DNA of 25,651 nt from Candidatus Thiodiazotropha taylori. Lineage in GTDB: Bacteria > Pseudomonadota > Gammaproteobacteria > Chromatiales > Chromatiaceae. This document shows, piece after piece, positions 9,961 through 15,632 of this stretch. Under the pieces are notes generated by a model. It worked only from the letters and a program-made list of their open reading frames with translations, made no database searches and was not told the origin of the DNA. Numbering within the stretch: position 1 is the stretch's first letter; each line of letters begins with the position of its first letter. The stretch is from contig JAHRHW010000010.1 in assembly GCA_019100305.1 (NCBI GenBank), positions 1 through 25,651 on the forward strand, given 5' to 3'. The position numbers and the translations under genes were made by a program.

Positions 9961-10172
9961 AAGTCCGTGAATAGACGCAAATGGTATCAAGCCTTAATGG
10001 TACTCACTTAAGCGCCAAGAAACTCATGGCCCTTAAATAACCTTGGAGGGGCAGGGCCCCACCAAATACGCTTTAAGATCTGCATAAGGCCAAGGGCTGC
10101 CATGTTCAAAAAAGCGCTTGCACTTGTAACACAATATTCCTATGGCATTCGCGTTCATTTGCGGACTTTTTT
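9961..10172. repeat. Dispersed repeat half-elements flanking a structured intergenic block
   Basis: At 9961-9984 AAGTCCGTGAATAGACGCAA and at 10147-10172 ATTCGCGTTCATTTGCGGAC (followed by a T run) are degenerate inverted relatives of the repeat at 92-180. The outer AAGTCCG is shared. The block between them contains nested inverted repeats but no gene. This accounts for most of the 356-base space between ubiB and the DUF1451 gene. Confidence 0.5.
10007..10077 (+). other. Nested stem-loop downstream of ubiB
   Basis: CTTAAGCG (10007-10014) can pair with CGCTTTAAG (10069-10077). Within it, a strong hairpin at 10043-10065 pairs ten bases with one mismatch (TTGGAGGGGC/GCCCCACCAA) around an AGG loop. 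GGCCCT (10028-10033) is also complementary to AGGGCC (10053-10058), so alternative folds exist. There is no T tract. It could act as a 3' structure for the ubi operon or be part of a mobile repeat. Confidence 0.4.
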
Positions 10173-10237
10173 CTTATCTCTGCTCAAGCATGATTGCACC
10201 GATTAGGGCCCATTTGAGAAATCATCACTCTCATCCT

Positions 10238-10265
10238 GCGACACCGCTTGGCGCAGCGGTAAAAT
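10238..10265 (+). promoter_or_regulatory. Candidate promoter of the DUF1451 gene
   Basis: GCGACA (10238-10243) and TAAAAT (10260-10265) are 16 bases apart and lie about 40 bases upstream of the ATG. The match is moderate; no other good pair was seen in this space. Confidence 0.35.
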
Positions 10266-10306
10266 TGATCCATGATTAATGTATGGTTCAGCGTAGGGAG
10301 AGAAGC

Positions 10307-10825
10307 ATGACAGAGACCCCCCAAGATCCGATGGAACGCCTGGCGAAAGCCTATGACAAGATGTTGCACGAGGTACACGAAGCCGTCGAAACGGCCCGGG
10401 AGAACACCCTGCCCGGCCTGAAGGATTATCTTGAAGATGCACGTGAAAAGATGATCGAACTGGGCGAACTGAGCCGGGAAGAGGCCGAAAAGGTCTCCAC
10501 CTATGTGGAGCGGGATATGAAGGATGCGGCCAGCTACCTGCTGGAGACCGGTGAGCAGCTCTCAGCCTGGTGGCGATTCGATGTACAGCAGGTGGAAGAG
10601 CGTATGCTGGAGATGTTCACCAGCGTGGCCGATCAAACCAAACTTGAGCTGGCCAAGCTGGCCCAACGTGCCAATACCGCATCCCTCTATCATACCGGCG
10701 AGGTAACCGGACCGGGCACCCTGATCTGCACCGCATGCGGCAAAGAGATGCACTTCAAGAAGACCGGCCACATTCCACCCTGCTCAGGCTGCAAAGGAAC
10801 CGACTTTCAGCGTTCCAGTAGCTAA
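10307..10825 (+). CDS. DUF1451 zinc-ribbon protein (YbeL-like)
   Basis: The 172-residue product has a long, charged helical N-terminal region (about residues 5-125). A C-terminal zinc ribbon follows, with C141-x2-C144 and C159-x2-C162 and the phrase C-T-A-C-G-K. This is the pattern of the DUF1451 family that includes E. coli YbeL. Four cysteines in this spacing should bind one zinc ion. The ATG at 10307 is chosen because AGGGAGAG lies six bases upstream; the open frame extends to 10283 without a better site. No function is established. It stands alone, flanked by repeats on both sides. Confidence 0.88.
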   Translation: MTETPQDPMERLAKAYDKMLHEVHEAVETARENTLPGLKDYLEDAREKMIELGELSREEAEKVSTYVERDMKDAASYLLETGEQLSAWWRFDVQQVEERMLEMFTSVADQTKLELAKLAQRANTASLYHTGEVTGPGTLICTACGKEMHFKKTGHIPPCSGCKGTDFQRSSS

Positions 10826-10863
10826 ACTCCGAGCCTGAGATGCTGTGAATTTGCGGCATAATA

Positions 10864-10890
10864 TGAGCGCCATCAAACGAATGGCGCTCA
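10864..10890. terminator. Perfect 10-bp stem-loop after the DUF1451 gene
   Basis: TGAGCGCCAT pairs perfectly with ATGGCGCTCA around a 7-base loop, 38 bases after the stop codon. No T tract follows on the plus strand. A transcript-end role is likely, but factor-independent termination is uncertain. Confidence 0.45.
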
Positions 10891-10902
10891 ATACAAGAGA
10901 AG

Positions 10903-10996
10903 CAACCGCTAAACACGCCAATCACCGCGAATCTGCGCAAACAGGCCAGGAATGTAGAAAAGTCATTCGCGGTTCATTGCACTGATTAGCGTCCAT
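10903..10996. repeat. Third locus of the dispersed CGCAAATGAACGCGAAT-like repeat
   Basis: AACCGCTAAACACGCC followed by ATCACCGCGAATCTGCGCAA on the left, and CATTCGCGGTTCATTGC followed by TGATTAGCGTCCAT on the right, form a degenerate inverted pair. It resembles those at 92-180 and 9961-10172. Confidence 0.5.
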
Positions 10997-11018
10997 AGGG
11001 GATTAATGTCCGAGCTGC

Positions 11019-11048
11019 CCTCCCAACTTCATCCTTAAAGTTGGGAGG
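11019..11048 (-). terminator. Perfect 11-bp stem-loop after the small minus-strand gene
   Basis: CCTCCCAACTT (11019-11029) pairs perfectly with AAGTTGGGAGG (11038-11048) around an 8-base loop, starting 12 bases beyond the stop codon of the minus-strand gene. It probably ends transcription or protects the transcript between two converging genes. The T tract is poor on both strands. Confidence 0.55.
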
Positions 11049-11060
11049 TAGCTGATCTCG

Positions 11061-11510
11061 TTATGCCGCATAGAGGGCCTTGGCCTCCTGGGCCGCTTTC
11101 GCCTCTTCCTCGCTATAGGCCTTGCCTGACCAAAGCATCTCATAGGCGATCTCCTCATTACCGTTCTCACAGATCTCCAGGACCCGTTTGAACAGGGGCT
11201 GAAAGGTCTCGCTGCGATGCGACAGCTCATGCTCATCAAAACTCCGCCAGAAGGTAACGATCAAAGCCTCCCGGGCTTTCAGCTCACTCGATACCGGCTG
11301 GCCGATGGTCGACCCTTCATTGGAGATCTGGCCGCTGTTCAGCGCAACAAAACCGCCGATGAAACCACTCTCGGAGTGATAGGTCTTGACGTTCTCGCAC
11401 AACTCGGCAACCCGTTCCTGCAGATCATCCACCGTATAACCCGGCTTGAGAATTACACGATTCACTGTCACCGCACCATCATAGGGAAAGTCAGCAATCA
11501 AACCGCTCAT
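11061..11510 (-). CDS. Conserved-looking hypothetical protein
   Basis: I do not recognise this 149-residue protein. It has no signal peptide or membrane helix. The first part (V-N-R-V-I-L-K-P-G-Y-T-V-D-D-L-Q, then F-I-G-G-F-V-A-L-N) and A-L-I-V-T-F-W-R-S-F-D-E-H-E resemble alternating strand and helix elements of a dimeric alpha-beta barrel (antibiotic monooxygenase-like) fold. This is only a visual impression. The C terminus is a helix rich in Ala and Glu. The ATG at 11510 is preferred over 11522 because GGAGGT lies six bases upstream. It is transcribed in the same direction as the ApbE operon but is separated from it by a weak terminator and an AT-rich space. Confidence 0.75.
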   Translation of the reverse strand: MSGLIADFPYDGAVTVNRVILKPGYTVDDLQERVAELCENVKTYHSESGFIGGFVALNSGQISNEGSTIGQPVSSELKAREALIVTFWRSFDEHELSHRSETFQPLFKRVLEICENGNEEIAYEMLWSGKAYSEEEAKAAQEAKALYAA

Positions 11511-11532
11511 GGCCACCTCCAAGCATATTACT

Positions 11533-11545
11533 ATATTCTAAATAT
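11533..11545 (-). promoter_or_regulatory. AT-rich inverted repeat upstream of the small minus-strand gene
   Basis: ATATT-CTA-AATAT is an imperfect dyad about 25 bases upstream of the start. It overlaps a possible minus-strand -10 (TAGAAT). It could be a promoter or an operator; no -35 at a proper distance was found. Confidence 0.3.
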
Positions 11546-11602
11546 CTGACTAAGGTACCCGGAAATAGTTTTGAACTAATAACCACATGTAAAATATAGA
11601 AT

Positions 11603-11618
11603 TTGTCAGCTTTGACAA
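11603..11618 (-). terminator. Weak hairpin after the ApbE gene
   Basis: TTGTCA/TGACAA form a 6-bp stem with a 4-base loop, about ten bases after the stop. On the minus strand it is followed by the T-rich ATTCTATATTTT. Confidence 0.35.
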
Positions 11619-11626
11619 GGTACAGG

Positions 11627-12520
11627 TCAGGATGTCAGCCAATACTGTACGTCCTGATTCTGCAGAAAAGTTTCCGCCTCAGGGCCTTGTAACAGCGCCA
11701 AGGTGGCCAGCAGCCCGGCCTCGGTGCAAGTAGCTGCCGCAACTGTTGCCGAGCGTGATACTGCATCGATTGGCCAGCCAGTTTTGGGATTCAGCAAATG
11801 GCCATAACGTTTTCCATTGTGAATCAGATAGCGCCGGGTATCGCCACTGGTCGCGAGGGCGCCACGACGGATCTTCAGCACACCCTTTGGTGTGTCGGGA
11901 TGACTCGGGTTTTCAATACCAACCGACCAGGGTTGCTTGGATAGCCTCATCCCGCCTGTGCAGATATCACCACCGTAGTTGATCAGCAGCGCCCTGTCGG
12001 TGTGCTGCTGTAACAGCTGCAGAGTACGATCCACCGCATACTCTTTGCCGATGCCGCCAAAGTCGATCTCCATACCTTCTAGAAGGGTCAGAAAGGGCCT
12101 GGACCAGGTCAGTTTCTGCCAACCCACAAAGGGCATGACCTGTTCAATTTGTTGCTGTCTGGGCAGTTGACTGCCATGATCAAAACGCCAGACACGCCTC
12201 AACACACCGGACGTGATATCGAACAGACCCTCACTCAACTGCCAGCAGAGCTGGGCAAAGTCGAGCAGCTGAGCGAGCTCCTCATCGACTTCAACAGGAT
12301 TCCCGCCACTGTTGTTGATCAGATGGACCGGATTGTCATTGAGATAGCGACTTAACTTGGACTCGATGCGCCAGGCTTCCTGGGCGGCGATATTGAGCAG
12401 CTGCCTTGCCTGTGCTTCCTCGTCGACCTCCATGAACAGCTCACAGGGACTTGCCATGGCTTCAAACGAACCGATCCAATAGCTGTCTGCGGCAATCAGT
12501 TTGACTGGACGATCGTTCAC
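11627..12520 (-). CDS. ApbE-family FAD:protein FMN transferase-like protein
   Basis: ApbE enzymes move FMN from FAD onto Ser or Thr of a target protein. The 297-residue product has the domain from about residue 18 to the end: F-E-A-M-A-S-P-C-E-L, F-D-I-T-S-G (100-105), I-D-F-G-G-I-G-K-E-Y-A-V-D-R (152-165), L-I-N-Y-G-G-D-I (179-186), A-T-S-G-D-T-R-R (223-230) and H-L-L-N-P-K-T-G (241-248). Two oddities stand out. There is no signal peptide or lipobox and no in-frame upstream start that adds one, although most ApbE proteins are exported. The usual A-D-A-L-A-T metal motif reads A268-G-L-L-A-T273, so the Mg-binding Asp is Gly. Translation starts at a GTG. It is the last gene of the four-gene operon, 69 bases after DUF3570, whose D-T-L-S-G-A-S motif is the obvious candidate target. 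Confidence 0.88.
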   Translation of the reverse strand: MNDRPVKLIAADSYWIGSFEAMASPCELFMEVDEEAQARQLLNIAAQEAWRIESKLSRYLNDNPVHLINNSGGNPVEVDEELAQLLDFAQLCWQLSEGLFDITSGVLRRVWRFDHGSQLPRQQQIEQVMPFVGWQKLTWSRPFLTLLEGMEIDFGGIGKEYAVDRTLQLLQQHTDRALLINYGGDICTGGMRLSKQPWSVGIENPSHPDTPKGVLKIRRGALATSGDTRRYLIHNGKRYGHLLNPKTGWPIDAVSRSATVAAATCTEAGLLATLALLQGPEAETFLQNQDVQYWLTS

Positions 12521-12589
12521 TATGCTTCCGCCTGGGGCCGGTATTAACCCGGCGACTTCGGGCCTGGTAATAACGGGTGGCCCAGCCGC

Positions 12590-13864
12590 TTAGAACTTAA
12601 AACTTAACTGGACAATAAATGCTTCAACATCGGGATAGAGCTCCATATCGTTGAGGATCCCCGGAATCACCGACTCGGTATTGTCGTTGCTTTGCAGATA
12701 ATATTCCAGGCGCAGACTCAGCTCCTGTTCATTCCTCAGGGTCATCCCATATCGCATACCGACAGTCAGCGCCTGCATATTCCCCAGCCGGTAATCGGCT
12801 GAGACATGATCAGGCAGGCTTTCACCCTGTATGAAGAAACGCCGATAGAAATCCGCTTCACTCTGATCGTAGTAACGGATGTGCGGCTCCAGATAGTGTC
12901 GGCCATCCAGAATCCAGCGGTAACGCAGGTCGATGGTATGGGATGTGATACCCCAGTCATCCCAGAAGTAGCGATAGGAGAGATCGAGGATATCCGTTTC
13001 AAACTGATGCTTCACCTGCCAATAGAGACTCTGCTTCTGACGCGCATCCGGACGCTGCTCGTAGCGGTACTCCAGCGGACGTCCATCATCACCCAACACA
13101 CTGACGATTTTAAATGGATCGGTGAGATAACCGGATACATCACTAAACGAATAACTTACCTGCATGATGGTCTTGCGATCGATCACCTGAGTGAGGCCGA
13201 AAATCAGATCCAGGATATCCTTGTTCTCCTCGCTGTCACCGCGGGTGGCATTGAACTCACTTCGATAATTCGCTTGCCCGTCATCGATGACCATGCTTGA
13301 CAGACCAATGGGGATATTGCCCTCCGGATATACCGTATCGTAGGCCAGCGAGAGCCCGGTGTTCAGCGTCGTGTTACGCTTGTTGAAGTCCCTGGAGAGG
13401 TTGGCATTGGCACTCAGCGATCGGTAATCATACTCGGTTGAAAAATTGATACCGAAGCCGGTTTTGTAGTCCCGGTTGATTGGCTGTTCCCACTGGGAAC
13501 TGAGAGCAAACCGATTATCCCGAAATGTATCATCCAGTGGCGTCTCCTCCGACGCAGCAGTATAGGCACCTTTACCTGAGGGTCGGGTAAAGGTCTGTGG
13601 TTGATCGCTGGGGGTTGCGCCATTGGCTGAGGCCCCGCTCAACGTATCGAAAACGAATTTCAGGTTCAGCGCCCTCGCTTCACCAAAATCCCGTGTAGCA
13701 CTGATTACCGGCTCCACTGCAGTTACCCTGTCCACTTCGGAGTAGTAGAGTACCGCACTGTCGAAACTCCAATCCCCCTCCTCGCCCAGACTGTCGCTAC
13801 TGTTCACCCCAAGCAGACCACAGGTTGCCGCTGTCAAGGCATGACGTATCTTTTTCGGCTTCAT
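12590..13864 (-). CDS. DUF3570 outer-membrane beta-barrel protein
   Basis: The 424-residue product starts at an ATG that overlaps the DUF4266 stop by one base, so the two are coupled. A TTG at 13879 is an inferior alternative. A short signal-like N terminus (K-P-K-K-I-R-H-A-L-T then hydrophobic) is followed by alternating amphipathic strands with many aromatic residues. The chain ends in I-V-Q-L-S-F-K-F, a terminal Phe typical of barrels inserted by the BAM complex. The DUF3570 assignment rests on overall appearance and on the gene neighbours. Near the N terminus, D73-T-L-S-G-A-S79 matches the D-x-x-(S/T)-G-A-(T/S) pattern of ApbE flavinylation sites (as in NqrC and RnfG), with S79 as the possible acceptor. 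Whether this residue carries FMN is inference. Confidence 0.87.
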   Translation of the reverse strand: MKPKKIRHALTAATCGLLGVNSSDSLGEEGDWSFDSAVLYYSEVDRVTAVEPVISATRDFGEARALNLKFVFDTLSGASANGATPSDQPQTFTRPSGKGAYTAASEETPLDDTFRDNRFALSSQWEQPINRDYKTGFGINFSTEYDYRSLSANANLSRDFNKRNTTLNTGLSLAYDTVYPEGNIPIGLSSMVIDDGQANYRSEFNATRGDSEENKDILDLIFGLTQVIDRKTIMQVSYSFSDVSGYLTDPFKIVSVLGDDGRPLEYRYEQRPDARQKQSLYWQVKHQFETDILDLSYRYFWDDWGITSHTIDLRYRWILDGRHYLEPHIRYYDQSEADFYRRFFIQGESLPDHVSADYRLGNMQALTVGMRYGMTLRNEQELSLRLEYYLQSNDNTESVIPGILNDMELYPDVEAFIVQLSFKF

Positions 13865-14085
13865 CAATTGCACCCGCAACCCCCTCCGGCAAAACCCCGG
13901 CCGCCGCTCGATGCCTCTTTACTGAAATAGATATGGTCATCGAGACCGGCACTGAGCGGATCCGAAATCAGCTGCATCTCGGGTTTTGCAAGAACACTGC
14001 GCTGCCAGGGTTCGACCCCCAGATTCGCGCAACCAGCAAGTGACAAGACGACAACAACTGTCATCAGGAACAACTTTACCGACAT
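13864..14085 (-). CDS. DUF4266 small lipoprotein ending GGGCGCN
   Basis: The 73-residue product has a classic lipoprotein signal (hydrophobic core then L-S-L-A-G-C, lipidated C19). Ala at +2 predicts an outer-membrane destination. The mature part, about 55 residues, contains V-E-P-W-Q-R and ends in a glycine-rich tail G-F-A-G-G-G-C-G-C-N with C70 and C72. This C terminus is the hallmark of DUF4266. The two cysteines could bind metal, form a disulfide reduced by the upstream thioredoxin, or be modified after translation; the sequence does not decide. ATG at 14085 is chosen over the longer frame (14130) because it places the signal peptide at the N terminus. The stop overlaps the start of the DUF3570 gene. 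Confidence 0.9.
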   Translation of the reverse strand: MSVKLFLMTVVVVLSLAGCANLGVEPWQRSVLAKPEMQLISDPLSAGLDDHIYFSKEASSGGRGFAGGGCGCN

Positions 14086-14156
14086 ACTCTCATCATCCTT
14101 ATACTTCGCAGCAAAACAGGAAACGGACATTTTGACAAAGTTTTATTTAACCAATC

Positions 14157-14648
14157 TTAATGGACAGGATTCAGTGCCTGCAAGATCTCCGCCTCACGTT
14201 CGGCTGCTTGAGATCTAAAGAAACCGGTATGCTTGACAAGAAGCCTGCCATCCCTGCCGATCAAATAGGAAGCTGGCATCCCTTGCAGGTCGTAGTGTTT
14301 GGCCAAGAGCCCCTTCGGGTCGTAGTGAATGGTGAACTCAACTGGTGTGTTAGTCAGGAACCGCTGCGCCTCTCCACGTATCTCATCGAGATTGATTCCA
14401 ATAATCTCCAGACCCGCACCCTGGTACTTTCGATGCATCTCATTCAACCAGGGAAGGGCTTCACGACAGGGATCACACCAGGATGCCCAGAAATCGAGCA
14501 GTACCACCCGACCCCGGTATTGTTCAAGATCGAATTCCGATCTCTGTTCTTCTCTCCCTTGCTGTTGCGCAGCGTCTATCACTGCAACGAAGAAGATCAG
14601 CAACGGAATCAGGGTAACAGCAATTAGAGAGGGGTTGATGTGTCTCAT
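14157..14648 (-). CDS. TlpA/ResA-like periplasmic thioredoxin
   Basis: The 163-residue product has an N-terminal signal or anchor helix (about residues 7-25) and a thioredoxin fold. The active site W57-C-D-P-C61 lies in the context D-F-W-A-S-W-C, and the cis-proline P125 is in G-M-P-A-S-Y-L-I. The insert E-I-I-G-I-N-L-D-E-I is typical of TlpA/ResA-type proteins, which reduce disulfides in exported proteins. It heads the operon, 71 bases before DUF4266, so the C-x-C lipoprotein downstream is a natural substrate candidate. An ATG at 14648 is chosen; two codons further upstream there is only a TTG. Confidence 0.92.
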   Translation of the reverse strand: MRHINPSLIAVTLIPLLIFFVAVIDAAQQQGREEQRSEFDLEQYRGRVVLLDFWASWCDPCREALPWLNEMHRKYQGAGLEIIGINLDEIRGEAQRFLTNTPVEFTIHYDPKGLLAKHYDLQGMPASYLIGRDGRLLVKHTGFFRSQAAEREAEILQALNPVH

Positions 14649-14716
14649 ATTCAAAGTCCGGACTGTTGTGGGTTTTAACAGTGGTTACGCTCTTTGTAGT
14701 GGATGCTTTATCATTC

Positions 14717-14725
14717 AGTATACCA
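14717..14725 (-). promoter_or_regulatory. Extended -10 promoter of the TlpA-DUF4266-DUF3570-ApbE operon
   Basis: On the minus strand TGG-TATACT forms an extended -10 (TGn followed by a five-of-six match) about 70 bases upstream of the TlpA start. No -35 at 17 bases was found, which extended -10 promoters can tolerate. The remainder of 14649-14971 holds no gene. Confidence 0.4.
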
Positions 14726-14971
14726 GTTGTTTACCAGAGCCTTTTGCAACTGGAGACGTCTCCATCAATAGGCCGACTAACACCTATAAAGGACTGCTCC
14801 GAAGTGATCTGGCAAGGTTAAAATCGGCTTGTATAAATAACAAAGCTTAAAAAAAATCCATACAGGCAAACCTTTTGGCGCCATCATAATATAACGGTGA
14901 TTTATACTGCGGAATAGATTATCAAAGAAGAAATAATCGCAATTGTTTCATGTCGATAAAGGAGTATTGTC

Positions 14972-15593
14972 ATGCTTAAAAGAGTGCCCATACATTTTTC
15001 GAAACTCTTTTTCATTAGTGGCTAGGCCTATGGTGCAACGTCGCATCCACAGCCATTCTCTCTCCCGGCAGCAGCATCACGCTCAATGGCACAACATCCA
15101 CCATCGACCCGGACCTCGCAGGCACGGTTATTCATGAATACCTCATTGGATTCGAAGTCACAGATCCCATTGGCGACACACTGCTGACAGGCAGCTACCT
15201 GGACAAAACATTCTCGGGATATATGATTGGTTGGTAACAGGATACAGCGGCTATCTGACCGATGTGGATTATCGCAGAGATGACTTAGGCGATTTGGCTC
15301 CTGATCTGGCAACCAGATTAAACGACGGGAACGACATCCTGTTCGATTTCCCTACAGAGCTGGAACCGCCCGACTCCAGTCTGTTCTCATCGATTGCTAC
15401 CGATGCTGCTCTGTTTGAGCTGACAGGCAGCGCTTGTATTGGAGTTGAGGATTTCATCTATGACGTGGACTATCTGGTCGAACTCGACGGTATCGCCGCC
15501 CCCTCCCCCGTTCCTCTGCCTGCAGCTTTCTGGCTGTTCGGTTCGGCAGTGATTGGCCTGATCGGGTTTCAGAGACAACACCGAAAGGAGTGA
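14972..15593 (+). pseudogene. Broken PEP-CTERM (VPLPA-type) surface protein gene
   Basis: Three frames together read as one exported protein. Frame A starts at 14972 after AAGGAG with M-L-K-R-V-P-I-H-F-S-K-L-F-F-I-S-G, a signal peptide start, then hits TAG at 15023-15025; the same frame continues A-Y-G-A-T-S. A second frame runs from about 15045 to TAA at 15235, reading A-I-L-S-P-G-S-S-I-T-L-N-G-T-T-S. A third runs from 15231 to 15593, reading V-T-G-Y-S-G-Y-L-T-D-V-D-Y-R. It ends with V-P-L-P-A-A-F-W-L-F-G-S-A plus a hydrophobic helix and an R-Q-H-R-K tail, the PEP-CTERM sorting signal recognised by exosortase. One nonsense mutation and two frameshifts are therefore inferred. The biological role of the intact protein is unknown. 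Sequencing error is an alternative but would need several errors. Confidence 0.75.
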
Positions 15594-15601
15594 TGGATCA
15601 A

Positions 15602-15622
15602 AGGCCGTCTGAAAAGCGGCCT
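15602..15622. terminator. Bidirectional hairpin between converging genes
   Basis: AGGCCGT/GCGGCCT pair (7 bp, one wobble) around a 7-base loop. It lies 8 bases past the pseudogene stop and 10 bases past the adenylate kinase stop. It is GC-rich with only short T runs on either side. Confidence 0.55.
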
Positions 15623-15632
15623 GATCCGTTAT

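Noticed and set aside
9991..10016. TTAATGGTACTCACTTAAGCG as an insertion-sequence end
   Set aside because: It vaguely recalls transposon-flanking sequence, but there is no transposase, no matching second end and no target duplication.
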